DNA of 64,000 nucleotides from contig CABZRN010000001.1 of the NCBI GenBank assembly GCA_902528175.1, positions 1 to 64,000 of the forward strand. The letters are read 5' to 3'. This DNA comes from an uncultured Pelagibacteraceae bacterium (GTDB lineage Bacteria > Pseudomonadota > Alphaproteobacteria > Pelagibacterales > Pelagibacteraceae). Under the pieces are notes generated by a model. It was not told the origin of the DNA. It worked only from the letters and a program-made list of their open reading frames with translations, and did not search any database. Below, one piece after another: positions 37,382-47,308 of this stretch (position 1 is its first letter; each line of letters begins with the position of its first letter). Position numbers and translations under genes: made by a program.

Positions 37382-39277
37382 TTAATGAACTATTTTAGGT
37401 TTTAAACCAATAGATCCTAATGCTGAACCCGAATTATCTTCCTCAACTTTTAAGTCATCTTTATTAGGCGGATACACGTTTTTGTTAATTAAGTCCTCTA
37501 TTTCTGTACCAGTTAGAGTTTCATACACAAGAAGTGCTTTCGCCAATTTATGTAAATCCTCTATCTTTTCTTTAAGAATCTTTTTAGCTTTTTCATATCC
37601 CATGTCCACAAATCTTTTAATCTCAGCATCTACTTTTCTAGCTGTTTCTTCAGACATATTTTGTTGTCTAGCAACTGATCTACCAAGAAAAACCTCTTCT
37701 TCATTTTCTCCATAAAGTATTGGACCTAATTCTTTACTTAGTCCAGCTCTCATCACCATAGCTCTGGCTCTCTTTGTAGCTTGTTCAATATCACTAGAAG
37801 CTCCGGTTGTAACCTTGTCATCTCCAAAAATGATTTCCTCAGCTACCCTTCCTCCCATCGCAATTGCCATTTGAGCATGCAGTTGTTCTCTTGTTTGAGA
37901 TACTTCATCCCTCTCTGGTAGTTGCATCACCATTCCTAAAGCTCTTCCTCGCGGTATGATTGTTGCCTTGTGTATAGGATAGGCTGCTTTTTCATAAAGG
38001 GTTACAATAGCATGACCTGCTTCATGATAAGCGGTTAATTTTTTTTCTTCTTCTGTCATTACCATTGATCTTCTCTCAGCGCCCATCATAACTTTATCTT
38101 TTGCTTCTTCGAATTCTTGCGAAGTAACAATTCTTTTATTTTTACGTGCTGCTAAAAGAGCTGCTTCATTAACAAGATTTGCTAAATCTGCACCAGAAAA
38201 ACCCGGTGTCCCTCTCGCAACAGTCCTTAAATTTACATCAGGAGACATCGATATTTTTTTTGCATGTACTTTTAGAATTTTTTCTCTTCCAATGATATCT
38301 GGGTTAGAAACAACAACTTGTCTATCAAATCTTCCTGGCCTCAATAAAGCTGGGTCTAAAACGTCTGGTCTATTAGTAGCAGCAATAATTATTACTCCTT
38401 CATTTGTATCAAATCCATCCATCTCAACTAATAATTGGTTAAGTGTCTGTTCTCTTTCATCGTTACCACCACCTAAACCTGCTCCTCGACTTCTACCGAC
38501 TGCATCAATTTCATCTATAAAAATAATACAAGGAGAATGTTTTTTTCCTTGCTCAAACATATCTCTTACTCTTGACGCTCCAACTCCAACGAACATTTCG
38601 ACAAAATCTGATCCTGAAATTGTAAAAAACGGCACACCTGCTTCTCCAGCAATTGCTCTTGCAAGAAGAGTTTTACCGGTCCCCGGGGGTCCTACTAAAA
38701 GACATCCTCTAGGTATTTTACCTCCTAGTCTGCTAAATTTTTTTGGGTCCCTTAAAAATTCGACCACTTCCTCAACTTCTTCCTTTGCTTCTTCTACACC
38801 AGCAACGTCATTAAATGTAACTTTTCCCTTAACTTCATTCATCATTTTTGCCTTTGATCTCCCAAAACCCATTGCTCCACCTTTGCCACCTTGCATTTGT
38901 CTCATAAAGAAAATCCACACTGCTATTAAAAGTAACATTGGGAACCATGACAGAAGAACACCAAGAAGTGAGGGCATCTTTTCGTCTGTGGGAACGGCTG
39001 AAATACTGACTCCACTTTCAGATAACTTTTCTACTAAATTTGGATAATTTGCCGAGTATGTAGTAAAGCTTTTTCCATTTGCCATTACTCCCTTAATGTT
39101 ATTCCCTTGTATCTGGACCTCTACAACTCTTCCATTATCTACTTCCTTTAGAAATTCTGAAAAAATAATTTTCTCTTGTTTAACTGATTTTATGTTTTGC
39201 GGGTTCTTAAACATGTTATATAGCCCTATCGTCAAGACGACTATAATTGCCCACATTGCTAAGTTTTTAAAATTCAT
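37382..39277 (-). CDS. ftsH: ATP-dependent zinc metalloprotease FtsH
   Basis: Hexameric inner-membrane AAA protease that degrades RpoH and damaged membrane proteins in other bacteria. It has 631 residues. Two N-terminal membrane helices flank a periplasmic domain. Walker A is [21 protein letters not shown] near residue 193, Walker [14 protein letters not shown] near residue 253, the SRH follows with [18 protein letters not shown], and the zinc site is [10 protein letters not shown] near residue 415. The gene lies 64 bases after tilS and starts the folP-glmM-thiD-purA run. Confidence 0.97.
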   Translation of the reverse strand: MNFKNLAMWAIIVVLTIGLYNMFKNPQNIKSVKQEKIIFSEFLKEVDNGRVVEVQIQGNNIKGVMANGKSFTTYSANYPNLVEKLSESGVSISAVPTDEKMPSLLGVLLSWFPMLLLIAVWIFFMRQMQGGKGGAMGFGRSKAKMMNEVKGKVTFNDVAGVEEAKEEVEEVVEFLRDPKKFSRLGGKIPRGCLLVGPPGTGKTLLARAIAGEAGVPFFTISGSDFVEMFVGVGASRVRDMFEQGKKHSPCIIFIDEIDAVGRSRGAGLGGGNDEREQTLNQLLVEMDGFDTNEGVIIIAATNRPDVLDPALLRPGRFDRQVVVSNPDIIGREKILKVHAKKISMSPDVNLRTVARGTPGFSGADLANLVNEAALLAARKNKRIVTSQEFEEAKDKVMMGAERRSMVMTEEEKKLTAYHEAGHAIVTLYEKAAYPIHKATIIPRGRALGMVMQLPERDEVSQTREQLHAQMAIAMGGRVAEEIIFGDDKVTTGASSDIEQATKRARAMVMRAGLSKELGPILYGENEEEVFLGRSVARQQNMSEETARKVDAEIKRFVDMGYEKAKKILKEKIEDLHKLAKALLVYETLTGTEIEDLINKNVYPPNKDDLKVEEDNSGSALGSIGLKPKIVH

Positions 39278-39341
39278 AATAAGATTATAAAATAAGAATT
39301 ATTATTAATTAAACAAGTGTTAAATTGTAACATAATTTGTT

Positions 39342-40376
39342 TTATTTTGTGTTTTCAGGGTAAATTAGTGTTGTATTATTTACTCTTTCTATAATACAGC
39401 CACCAACTGTGGTTTTTTTGAAAGAATTACCTCTCATTTCTTTAATTTTTTTTAACATTATTTTACCTCTTGGAGGATAGTATTTTCTGTTTGTTTTTGA
39501 AATTAAGCTTGAGAGTGATCTTAAAACAATTTCATTAGGTTGTTTAAAAAATTTAAAATTTATGACTATCGTATTTTTTTTATTACTAAAACAGTTTGTA
39601 TTTTTCAGAATATTTTGATCAGAGTAATATTTTAATGTCTCGTTAGCAGAATGTAAATTACAATAGGTTAAATCAAATTTTTCCTTTCCAAAACCCTCAT
39701 GTTTTAGATTATTTAATAAATTTCTAATTCTAATCCTTAAAAATTCATTGTTAAAGTTAGATGGATCTTCAATAAAATAACCAAATACTTTATTTGTAAC
39801 TTTTAACAAAGTTTCTTTTTTTATGTCTAGAAAGGGTCTGTAACCCTTTAAATTTTTGTTAATATACGTTTCTTTTGATGAAAAAGATGTTAAACCTTTA
39901 ATCCCTGAGCCTCTTAACATTCTAATAAAGAAATTTTCATATACATCATCTTGATGATGGGCTAATAACAAGGCATTAATTTTCTTCTTTTTACAAAATT
40001 TTTCCAGCAAACCATATCTGGCTATTCTTGCATTTTTTTGAGTAGTCCTAATTTTCTTAGTTTTTTTCCAAGTAAATATTTTACAATTAATTTGAAATTT
40101 TTTAATGAAATATTTTAAATCTTTGGCTTCCGCGGTTGAGTTTTTTCTAATTTTATGATCGATATGAACATAGTAAACCTTTTTATTATTTATTAATTGA
40201 AAACATTTTGAAAAATATGCTAATGCAAGGCTATCGGGACCACCCGATAAAGAAACTGTAAAAGAATTAATTCCTCTGTCTTTGAGGAATTTTTCAAAAT
40301 TTTTATAAATTTTGTTTAATTCTTTATCTTTAAGGTGGCTAAGAATTTTATTATTAACTTTGTTTTTGGCAGTCAA
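39342..40376 (-). CDS. tilS: tRNA(Ile)-lysidine synthase
   Basis: Adds lysine to the wobble cytidine of the AUA-reading tRNA-Ile. It has 344 residues, the short form. The PP-loop SLSGGPDSLALAYF is near residue 43, HIDHKIRKNSTAEA near residue 72, LLAHHQDDVYENFFIRMLRGSG near residue 137. The C-terminal tRNA-binding domain is short and ends in FKKTTVGGCIIERVNNTTL. It overlaps cpoB by 23 bases. The order cpoB-tilS-ftsH is typical of Alphaproteobacteria. Confidence 0.93.
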   Translation of the reverse strand: MTAKNKVNNKILSHLKDKELNKIYKNFEKFLKDRGINSFTVSLSGGPDSLALAYFSKCFQLINNKKVYYVHIDHKIRKNSTAEAKDLKYFIKKFQINCKIFTWKKTKKIRTTQKNARIARYGLLEKFCKKKKINALLLAHHQDDVYENFFIRMLRGSGIKGLTSFSSKETYINKNLKGYRPFLDIKKETLLKVTNKVFGYFIEDPSNFNNEFLRIRIRNLLNNLKHEGFGKEKFDLTYCNLHSANETLKYYSDQNILKNTNCFSNKKNTIVINFKFFKQPNEIVLRSLSSLISKTNRKYYPPRGKIMLKKIKEMRGNSFKKTTVGGCIIERVNNTTLIYPENTK

Positions 40377-41313
40377 ACTTTTTCTCTTCGTATTTAGCTT
40401 TTTGAAGGACTGATTGTTTAGCTTTTGGATATTCTTTTTTTACTCCTTTAATCATTAAACAACCTTGATTTTTTTCTCCAATTTGAACTAATGATACCCC
40501 AAGCTTAAGTAAATTTATAGCTGCCTTTTCACTTTTCGGATATTTCTGATAACCTTCTAAATATGCTGACGCAGCATCTGTATATAATTGTCTAATTCTA
40601 AATGTTTCTGCATACCAATATTGAGCATTACCAGCTAAGCTGTGTTCGGGGTTATCAATCACAAATTCTCTTAAAGCTCTTTCAGCTGTAGTGTAATCAC
40701 CTTGTTTTAAAAGACTGGTTGCGAAATTATATTGCTCTTTTGGGTTTGTTTTAGGTAAGATTTTTTCTTCAGTCACAAAGCTTTCTGTAACAACACTGCT
40801 TGTTGTTTCTATTGACTGAGTCTTTTGTACTAAATCTTTGGTTTCAGTATCTTTGTAAGTAATTGAGCCTAAATCTTGAGGTTGTGATGAGCCAGGTAGA
40901 CTTTTTTCTGAGTTTGTGATGGCAATGTTATTTGTATTACCAACTTCAAATTCTTGGAATCTTAGTTGATTGTCAGCCTGAACTTTAGACAATCTACTTG
41001 ATAATTTGTCAATTTTAAAATTAATTTCCTCAAACTTATTTGTTAGTTGCTGAAATTGTTGTTCAATTTCTGAAAGTTTTAATAAATGTCTAGTGAGTAC
41101 ATCTTCATCATTATTACTTAATACTGAACTTGTATTTATTGTATTTTTTGAGGACTGGGAATAAACAGCTTTCTCTAGAGTGCTAACATCCTTTTTTAAT
41201 TTTTCTAAGATAGCAAGAGTTTCCTCATCTGCACTTAATGGAGAAATAAAAACGGCTATTGTGATTAGAAAATAAAAAAATCTTTTATAGTTATAAATTT
41301 TATCAAATAACAT
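40354..41313 (-). CDS. cpoB: Tol-Pal system protein CpoB (YbgF)
   Basis: Periplasmic protein linking Tol-Pal to peptidoglycan synthesis at the division site. It has 319 residues. An N-terminal signal helix (FFYFLITIAVFISPLSA) is followed by a coiled coil (roughly 30-115), a Ser/Thr-rich linker and C-terminal TPR-like repeats starting YNFATSLLKQGDYTTAERALREFV near residue 193. It is downstream of pal, with a terminator-like hairpin between them, and overlaps tilS. Confidence 0.9.
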   Translation of the reverse strand: MLFDKIYNYKRFFYFLITIAVFISPLSADEETLAILEKLKKDVSTLEKAVYSQSSKNTINTSSVLSNNDEDVLTRHLLKLSEIEQQFQQLTNKFEEINFKIDKLSSRLSKVQADNQLRFQEFEVGNTNNIAITNSEKSLPGSSQPQDLGSITYKDTETKDLVQKTQSIETTSSVVTESFVTEEKILPKTNPKEQYNFATSLLKQGDYTTAERALREFVIDNPEHSLAGNAQYWYAETFRIRQLYTDAASAYLEGYQKYPKSEKAAINLLKLGVSLVQIGEKNQGCLMIKGVKKEYPKAKQSVLQKAKYEEKKFDCQKQS

Positions 41314-41340
41314 AATATGATTAATATTTATAATGATGGC

Positions 41341-41377
41341 AAAAAAAAGACCCCGGTTTTTTTAAAACTAGGGTCTT
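41341..41377 (-). terminator. Intrinsic terminator between pal and cpoB
   Basis: On the minus strand AAGACCC(TAG)TTTT pairs with AAAA(CCG)GGGTCTT. It has one wobble and one mismatch, a short A-rich loop, and ends in eight T. It starts 12 bases after the pal stop. It would trim most transcripts after pal while letting some read-through into cpoB-tilS-ftsH. Confidence 0.8.
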
Positions 41378-41388
41378 GATTTAATTAG

Positions 41389-41865
41389 TTAATTCGCTTT
41401 AACTGATACTGATCTTCTATTTTTTGACCATGCTAATGGATTTGATCCAGAGTCTACTGGTCTCTCTTTACCATAACTTATTACTGAAATTCTGTTTCCA
41501 GATATACCATAAGTCATTAAATAATCTTTTGCAGCATTAGCTCTTCTTTCACCTAAAGCAAGGTTATATTCTCTTGTTCCTCTTTCATCTGCATGACCTT
41601 CTAATACAACATTAATCTTTGAATTTTTTCTTAACCAAGCAGCTTGTTTTCTTAAAGTTTCTCTAGAAGCAGTTGTTAAGACTGACTCATTAGTTGCAAA
41701 GAAAACTCTGTCTGGAACTCCTGATGCTAGATATTCAACTGTATCTTTACCAGTGTAAACATCCCCTTGCATTTGGTTTGTTACTTTTTTTGTCGCACAT
41801 GCGGAAAGTATCAGTCCTGCAAATACAACTAAAAGGATGTTTTTAAAAATTTTGTTTAATTTCAT
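41389..41865 (-). CDS. pal: Peptidoglycan-associated lipoprotein
   Basis: Outer-membrane lipoprotein that binds peptidoglycan and the Tol complex. It has 158 residues. The lipobox is LILSACATKK with the lipidated cysteine near residue 23. The OmpA-like domain has FFATNESVLTTASRETLRKQAAWL near residue 54, VVLEGHADERGTREYNLALGERRA near residue 85 and SYGKERPVD near residue 130. A strong AAGGAG site precedes the ATG, and a terminator follows. The 98-base gap from tolB may hold its own promoter (a weak TTGATT/TATTTA pair). Confidence 0.96.
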   Translation of the reverse strand: MKLNKIFKNILLVVFAGLILSACATKKVTNQMQGDVYTGKDTVEYLASGVPDRVFFATNESVLTTASRETLRKQAAWLRKNSKINVVLEGHADERGTREYNLALGERRANAAKDYLMTYGISGNRISVISYGKERPVDSGSNPLAWSKNRRSVSVKAN

Positions 41866-41963
41866 TACTGCTCCTTAAATAAATTAATGTACTTTTTCAC
41901 AACTAAATAGATCTTTCAAGCTTAAAAATCAAGAATTTAGTAATTTTAGTAAATTTTTTATTA

Positions 41964-43313
41964 TTATTCACTTAATAATGATGACCAGGATGGGTCTGAA
42001 GCGTCGGTTTCAGTATCAACTAATCTCTCATTATATCCAGTTAAATCTATTGACCATAATTTTGCAGAAAACCCTTTTCCCTCAGAATCTGACTTTGTTT
42101 CCCTATAGAATATCAAAACTCGACCGTTGGGAGACCAAGATGGTGCCTCTTGGTAATAATTTTCTGTTAGCAGTCTTTCACCGCTTCCATCTACTCTCAT
42201 AACCCCAATGTAAAACTTGCCTTTATGAAGTTTAGTAAATGCTATTAAATCTCCTCTTGGAGACCAAACAGGAGTTCCATAAAGACCTTTGCCAAATGAA
42301 ATCCTTTTAACTTTAGTGCCATCACTTTTCATTACATAAATTTGTTGGTAACCGCTTCTATCGGAATTAAAACATATGTATTTGCCGTCTGGCGAAAATG
42401 AAGGTGAAGTATCTATTGAGGGATGATTGGTAATTTTTTCAACAATTCTATTTTCAAGATCCATGGTATATATTTCTGAGTTACCATCTTTTGCAAAACT
42501 CATAATTATTTTTTTTCCATCTGGAGAAAATCTCGGAGCAAAAGTCATTCCTGGAAAATCACCAACAACCTCTTGGACACCAGTTTCAATATCTAACAAA
42601 TATACTCTTGGTAAGTTTTTAAAATATGATAAGTAGGTAACCATTTGATTAGTTGGATTAAATCTTGGAGTTAATACTAACTCATTGCCTAATGTTAAAT
42701 ACTTTGCGTTATATCCGTCTTGATCCATTATTGCCAATTTCTTAACCCTATTAGTCTTTGGACCTTTCTCAGATACATAAATGATCCTAGTATCAAAATA
42801 ACCTTTTTCACCAGTTAATCTTTGGTAAACTTTATCTGTAATGATATGACCTACTCTTCTCCAGTTATCTGGTACTGTTGTAAAAGCTAAAGCCATCATT
42901 TCCTTGCCAGCAAGGACGTCCCATAATCTAAACTCAACTCTCAATTTTTCATTCTCATATTTAACTTCACCAGTAATTAAGGCTTGAGCTTTTATTAAAG
43001 TCCAATCCTCAAATCTAGGCTTCAAATGAGCTATGTCTGGGTTTTGAAGAAATGCTTCTCTTTTAAGAGGATTAAAAAGTCCAGAGGACTTTAAATTGTT
43101 TTCAACAACTGCAGAGATATCTTCCCCAATATTATCTATTTTTAATAAATTTTGGAAATCTTTAACTGACTTTGACTCAACAAATAAAGGTGATACTGCT
43201 ATTGGGAGTGGATTAAGGTTACCTCTAGTAATGTCAACCTCAATTAATCCAAATGAGGTTTTTGGTAGCAAAATTAATAATAATACAAATAAGTAAAATT
43301 TAGTTTTTTTCAT
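41964..43313 (-). CDS. tolB: Tol-Pal system beta-propeller protein TolB
   Basis: Periplasmic protein that contacts Pal and TolA. It has 449 residues. A signal peptide ([17 protein letters not shown]) is followed by a small N-terminal domain and a six-bladed propeller with repeats such as [36 protein letters not shown] and [14 protein letters not shown]. It overlaps tolA by four bases. Length and layout are normal. Confidence 0.96.
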   Translation of the reverse strand: MKKTKFYLFVLLLILLPKTSFGLIEVDITRGNLNPLPIAVSPLFVESKSVKDFQNLLKIDNIGEDISAVVENNLKSSGLFNPLKREAFLQNPDIAHLKPRFEDWTLIKAQALITGEVKYENEKLRVEFRLWDVLAGKEMMALAFTTVPDNWRRVGHIITDKVYQRLTGEKGYFDTRIIYVSEKGPKTNRVKKLAIMDQDGYNAKYLTLGNELVLTPRFNPTNQMVTYLSYFKNLPRVYLLDIETGVQEVVGDFPGMTFAPRFSPDGKKIIMSFAKDGNSEIYTMDLENRIVEKITNHPSIDTSPSFSPDGKYICFNSDRSGYQQIYVMKSDGTKVKRISFGKGLYGTPVWSPRGDLIAFTKLHKGKFYIGVMRVDGSGERLLTENYYQEAPSWSPNGRVLIFYRETKSDSEGKGFSAKLWSIDLTGYNERLVDTETDASDPSWSSLLSE

Positions 43314-44155
43314 CCTTTTAACATCTCTCTAGCATCAAAATTTAATTGAAGATCTTTCCATCTTTCGTATCCAGTTGAAGGCACTCTCAAAGGCTGGCAA
43401 AGCCTAATTGCCCTTAGAGCACTCTCAGCGAGCACTTTATAAAAACCTTGTCCAGGCTTATTCATTCTTGCGTGGTCTAAAATTTCAGAATTTATTACTG
43501 TTCCATCAGGCTTTAAACTTAATTTTATTCTTACTAATAAATTTTCATTATAAGGTAATCCAAGTGGGATACTCCAACATCCAAAAATCTGTGCTTTAAG
43601 TGCATCTTCCTCGCTTAGGGTTAAAGCGTTTAAAGTAATATTTTTTTGATTTGATTGAGTAATTTTATCAGTTTTGTTAATTGTTTCAGCTGATTCCTCT
43701 TTGGATTTATCAATTAACGCAGCAATATTGTTTGGGTCAAATAATTCATCTTTTTCAAATTCAGATACTTGTTTTACATTATCATCAATTTTTTCAGGAT
43801 TTTGAAAATCCTTTTCAGGTTTTTTGACTATATCTTGGTTTTGATCTGGTAATGGTATCGCATCAGGTTTTTCTTTTTTAACCTGTTTTGGTGGTGCTTG
43901 CTCTGATACTATTTTTTCTTTCTCTTTCACTTTCTCAATAATTTTTTTTGCTTTGGGTGCGAAAGGTATATTTGTTTTATCGGTAATTTGAATAAGCTCT
44001 ATAGATATTAGAGGAGGCAAATCTAAGGGTTTTTTTGCTATGAAAGGAAAAGTAAAAGCAGTTATAACAACTAAAAAAATATGCAATGCTGATGAAATCA
44101 CAATATTTTTTATCATTAACCTATCATCTTTATGTAAAAGAGTAATTAATTTCAT
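43310..44155 (-). CDS. tolA: TolA-like protein
   Basis: Inner-membrane anchored energy transducer reaching across the periplasm. It has 281 residues. One helix near the N-terminus ([20 protein letters not shown]) is followed by a Lys/Glu/Pro-rich middle ([23 protein letters not shown]) and a C-terminal TonB/TolA-like domain with [22 protein letters not shown] near residue 193. It is shorter than the E. coli protein and lacks its long Ala-rich helix. It lies between tolR and tolB with 4-base overlaps. Confidence 0.88.
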   Translation of the reverse strand: MKLITLLHKDDRLMIKNIVISSALHIFLVVITAFTFPFIAKKPLDLPPLISIELIQITDKTNIPFAPKAKKIIEKVKEKEKIVSEQAPPKQVKKEKPDAIPLPDQNQDIVKKPEKDFQNPEKIDDNVKQVSEFEKDELFDPNNIAALIDKSKEESAETINKTDKITQSNQKNITLNALTLSEEDALKAQIFGCWSIPLGLPYNENLLVRIKLSLKPDGTVINSEILDHARMNKPGQGFYKVLAESALRAIRLCQPLRVPSTGYERWKDLQLNFDAREMLKG

Positions 44156-44568
44156 CTCTCTTTATAAGGTTCTGAAATTAAAGCTACTTTTGTAAAACCA
44201 GAACCTGACAACATGCCCATGACCTCAAGAACTCTTCCATAATTAATTGTTTTATCACCTCTAACGTAAATTCTTGTGTCTGTTCTATTTTTTGAAACTG
44301 CAAGTATTTTTGCAATCACATTATCATAATCAACTTTTGCTTCTTGAATAAAAATTTCACCTTTTGAATTAATTGTTAAAGTTAAAGGTTCTTGTTCCTC
44401 TGGTAATGAGTCTGCAGAGCTTTCTGGTAGATCAACCTGTACTCCAACTGTCAACAATGGAGCTGTAACCATAAACACAATTAATAAAACAAGCATAACA
44501 TCCACAAAGGGTGTAACATTTATTTCACTGATTGGTTCTTTAGAATTTTTTTTTAAACCAAAAGCCAT
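44152..44568 (-). CDS. tolR: Tol-Pal proton-channel protein TolR
   Basis: ExbD/TolR protein of 138 residues. A single helix carries the proton-conducting aspartate in INVTPFVDVMLVLLIVFMVTAPLL near residue 18. A periplasmic domain follows with VDLPESSADSLPEEQEPLTLTI. The gene is four bases after tolQ and overlaps tolA. It works with TolQ as the proton-driven motor. Confidence 0.95.
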   Translation of the reverse strand: MAFGLKKNSKEPISEINVTPFVDVMLVLLIVFMVTAPLLTVGVQVDLPESSADSLPEEQEPLTLTINSKGEIFIQEAKVDYDNVIAKILAVSKNRTDTRIYVRGDKTINYGRVLEVMGMLSGSGFTKVALISEPYKER

Positions 44569-44572
44569 AATT

Positions 44573-45247
44573 TCAAATTATAGATAAAAATCTTTTAGCA
44601 AAGTTTTCTAATCTTTGAGAATATTTTTTAGATTCGTTATTGAATTTATTATAAGCTACAACTGCAGGAATAGCAGCCAATAAACCTAATGCTGTTGCAA
44701 ATAATGCTTCGGCAATTCCTGGGGCAACAATCGCTAAACTAGTATTTCTTGAAACGGCTATCGATTGAAATGAATTCATTATACCCCAGACAGTTCCGAA
44801 TAAACCTATAAAGGGAGCTGTAGAGCCTACCGTAGCAAGAAATGAAAAATTTTTTTCTAAAAAATTTACTTCCGACTCTATATTTGACTCTAATAAACCA
44901 GTTAATTTTTCGTTTAGATTACTCCTAGATCTAGATTTTAGAACAACTTGCATAGTTTTTCTAAAAACATTAGACATGGGATCATCTTTATTTACTGGAA
45001 GATTGTTATAAAAACTTTCAGCAGATTTAGATTTCCAAAATTTTTCTTCAAATTCAACAGTGCTTTGATTTATTTTTTTAAACATTTTAAATTTTTCTAT
45101 AATTATTGCCCATGAGTATATTGATGCAACTATTAGTAAGATAATAACTGATTTAACCACGATGTCCGCTCTTAAGAACAAACTCATTAAAGAAAAATCA
45201 ACTGCGCTACCTAAGCCAACTGCTTGAGAAGTAATATCTGCTTCCAT
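44573..45247 (-). CDS. tolQ: Tol-Pal proton-channel protein TolQ
   Basis: ExbB/TolQ protein of 224 residues with three membrane helices. FLRADIVVKSVIILLIVASIYSWAIIIEK is the first. LATVGSTAPFIGLFGTVWGIMNSF near residue 135 and GIAEALFATALGLLAAIPAVVAYNKF near residue 178 are the family signature. It is first gene of tolQRAB-pal. The ybgC gene usually found upstream is absent here and a RuvC-like gene is next instead. Confidence 0.95.
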   Translation of the reverse strand: MEADITSQAVGLGSAVDFSLMSLFLRADIVVKSVIILLIVASIYSWAIIIEKFKMFKKINQSTVEFEEKFWKSKSAESFYNNLPVNKDDPMSNVFRKTMQVVLKSRSRSNLNEKLTGLLESNIESEVNFLEKNFSFLATVGSTAPFIGLFGTVWGIMNSFQSIAVSRNTSLAIVAPGIAEALFATALGLLAAIPAVVAYNKFNNESKKYSQRLENFAKRFLSII

Positions 45248-45285
45248 GAAAAATCTTTCACACTAAAATGTGTCATCAATTTGTC

Positions 45286-45774
45286 TTAATTTTTTTGGTT
45301 TTGGTAGTAAAAGCTAGCAATTAATATTGCATCAGCTTTATTGGCATCTTTCTTTCTTGATAATTTTGTTGATATGTAAGGAAAAAACTCTATTGCTTTA
45401 GTTCTACTGGAATCTTTCTGAGTATTTATAAGATTATAATATTTTTTCCATTTTACTGGCGAAATGAAGTCCATTGGTATTTGCATCGCAGAAAATATAC
45501 CCTTTAGTACACCAAAAGATTGACCAAAATTAAACATACTTGTAACTCCTTGACCAGGCATTGCGGAAACTTGCTCTATTACAACTTTTATATCTTTTTT
45601 GTCTTCATTAATTATCGCTTTTTGGATTTCATTATAGATCTGTGAGCCATTAACTTGGGACTTATTTTTTTTTCCAACAGGCATTATTGGCATATCAAAT
45701 ACATCTAAAATTTTTCCATCTCTAAAAATGCATATAGCTCCTTTTATTCCTGGATCTATTCCTATAATTAACAT
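45286..45774 (-). CDS. RuvC-like Holliday-junction resolvase of the phage-related type
   Basis: 162-residue RNase H-fold nuclease expected to cut four-way DNA junctions. Acidic catalytic residues are visible as D7 (IIGIDPGI), E67 (VVIEQVSAMPGQG) and D143/D148 (KKDANKADAILIAS). The block EQVSAMPGQGVTSMFNFGQSFGV is typical of phage-type RuvC-like proteins rather than E. coli RuvC. It sits between tolQ and yebC, where Alphaproteobacteria have ruvC-ruvA-ruvB-ybgC, but ruvA, ruvB and ybgC are missing from this spot. It may have replaced the standard ruvC. Confidence 0.75.
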   Translation of the reverse strand: MLIIGIDPGIKGAICIFRDGKILDVFDMPIMPVGKKNKSQVNGSQIYNEIQKAIINEDKKDIKVVIEQVSAMPGQGVTSMFNFGQSFGVLKGIFSAMQIPMDFISPVKWKKYYNLINTQKDSSRTKAIEFFPYISTKLSRKKDANKADAILIASFYYQNQKN

Positions 45775-45777
45775 CTT

Positions 45778-46500
45778 CTATTCCAACATTTCTATGTTTG
45801 AGTAAACTTTTTGGACATCATCTTGATCCTCTAAAGTTTCTAAGAATTTCTGAGATTCTAAAAATTGCTCTTTACTTAGATTAACTTTATTAAAAGGATA
45901 CCATTCTATATTTGTCGACAAAAAATTAGTAATTTTTTTTTCCATAATTTTTTTCACATCATAGATATGTTCTTTATTGCAATGTATTTCATGAAAAGTC
46001 TTATTTGAAAAACACTCGTCCGCTCCAGAATTTATTGCAATTTCTAGTACATTCTCATCATCTATTTGTTCAGAGTCCACTCTTATAATTCCAACCTGTT
46101 TAAAATTATGTGCGGCTGAACCTTGGGTTCCTAAGTTTCCACCACTTTTTTGAAAAATTTCTCTTATTTTTGACGCTGTTCTGTTTTTATTATCTGTTAA
46201 TGCCTCTACAATTACAGCAATTTTATAATTTCCAAATCCCTCGTATCTTATCTCATCAAAGTTGGACTGATCATTAAATTTTGATTTATCAATAGCTCTA
46301 TCAATATTATCTTTAGGCATATTTGCTGATCTTGCAGCTTGAATAGCAGATCTTAATCTATGGTTCATATCAGGATCTTTATCGCCTAACTTAGCTGCAA
46401 CAGTAATTTCTCTAGACAACTTTGAAAAAATTTTTGACCTCTCTTTATCTGCTCTCCCTTTTTTATGTTTAATTCCGGCCCAGTGTGAATGTCCCGCCAT
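45778..46500 (-). CDS. yebC: YebC/PmpR (TACO1) family protein
   Basis: Family members act as transcription regulators or, in mitochondria and some bacteria, help translation through proline stretches. About 240 residues from MAGHSHWAGIKHKKGRADKERSKIF, the universal N-terminus. The tracked ORF starts eight codons earlier, inside the ymdB-like gene, and is rejected. Other motifs are RSAIQAARSANMPKDNIDRAI near residue 55 and GGNLGTQGSAAHNF near residue 120. It lies just upstream of the RuvC-like gene, as yebC-ruvC commonly do. Confidence 0.94.
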   Translation of the reverse strand: MAGHSHWAGIKHKKGRADKERSKIFSKLSREITVAAKLGDKDPDMNHRLRSAIQAARSANMPKDNIDRAIDKSKFNDQSNFDEIRYEGFGNYKIAVIVEALTDNKNRTASKIREIFQKSGGNLGTQGSAAHNFKQVGIIRVDSEQIDDENVLEIAINSGADECFSNKTFHEIHCNKEHIYDVKKIMEKKITNFLSTNIEWYPFNKVNLSKEQFLESQKFLETLEDQDDVQKVYSNIEMLE

Positions 46501-46501
46501 A

Positions 46502-47308
46502 TCAATTAGTGTTTTGGAGAACACCTCCCATTATAAAACTATTTATTTTCTTAGCTAAACCTGTTTCTTTACAACAATCAACTATTACTCCTGATAAAGT
46601 TCCTTCTCCTAAAGACGGAAAATGTTTTTCAGTTTTTTTTTTGAAAAATTTATTTATAGAATTATCTTTATTCATGCCTATTACAGAGTCGTAATCGCCA
46701 CACATTCCAGAATCTGTTATATATGCAGAACCTTTTTTTAAAATTCTTGCATCATTTGTTGGAACATGTGTATGAGTACCTGTTATCAATGTTGCCTTAC
46801 CATCAAATAAATGACCAATTGCCATTTTCTCACTTGTTATTTCACCATGAAAGTCAACTACTAAAAAATCATAATTTTTTTTTAAATCGTAATTGTTTAA
46901 AAATTTTTCTATATCTATAAAAACATCATCACATTTCTTCATAAAAACATTTCCCATCAAATTTAATACGCCGATTTTGAAATTGTTTTTACTAGAAAAA
47001 ATTTCAAAACCTTTCCCAGGAGAAGGACCAGTAAGGTTATAAGGTCTTAAAAGTTTTTTTTCTTTCTCAATATGTTCGGCAGTTTCTTTTTGGTCCCATA
47101 CATGGTTTCCAGTAGTCAAAACATCAATTCCACAACTAAATAATTCTTTAGAAATTTTTTCAGTTATACCTAATCCACTATCTGCTGCATTTTCGCCATT
47201 GGCAACTACAAAATCTAAATGTCTTTTTTTAATTATATCCGGTAAAAACTTTTTAACAACATTACAGCCAGAAGGTCCAACGATATCTCCAAGAAAAAGT
47301 ATTCTCAT
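46502..47308 (-). CDS. YmdB-family metallophosphoesterase
   Basis: 268-residue calcineurin-like phosphoesterase; Bacillus YmdB cleaves 2',3'-cyclic nucleotides. Metal-binding motifs are ILFLGDIVGPSG at residue 3, VANGENAADSGLGIT near residue 35, TTGNHVWDQKE near residue 66, DFHGEITSEK near residue 152 and GTHTHVPTNDARIL near residue 176. It is one base from yebC and overlaps the cyclo-ligase gene by four. Its biological role here is unknown. Confidence 0.88.
   Translation of the reverse strand: MRILFLGDIVGPSGCNVVKKFLPDIIKKRHLDFVVANGENAADSGLGITEKISKELFSCGIDVLTTGNHVWDQKETAEHIEKEKKLLRPYNLTGPSPGKGFEIFSSKNNFKIGVLNLMGNVFMKKCDDVFIDIEKFLNNYDLKKNYDFLVVDFHGEITSEKMAIGHLFDGKATLITGTHTHVPTNDARILKKGSAYITDSGMCGDYDSVIGMNKDNSINKFFKKKTEKHFPSLGEGTLSGVIVDCCKETGLAKKINSFIMGGVLQNTN

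Noticed and set aside
38292-39047. Plus-strand 251-residue ORF opposite ftsH
   Set aside because: Long, but antisense to a highly conserved FtsH region; Ser/Pro-rich shadow with no start signal.
45286-45774. Prophage remnant around the RuvC-like gene
   Set aside because: There are no other phage genes, integrase or attachment repeats; flanking genes are ordinary chromosomal ones.
46485-46524. Tracked start of yebC eight codons upstream (MFSKTLID)
   Set aside because: The family starts at MAGHSHWAG; the extra codons overlap the neighbouring gene.
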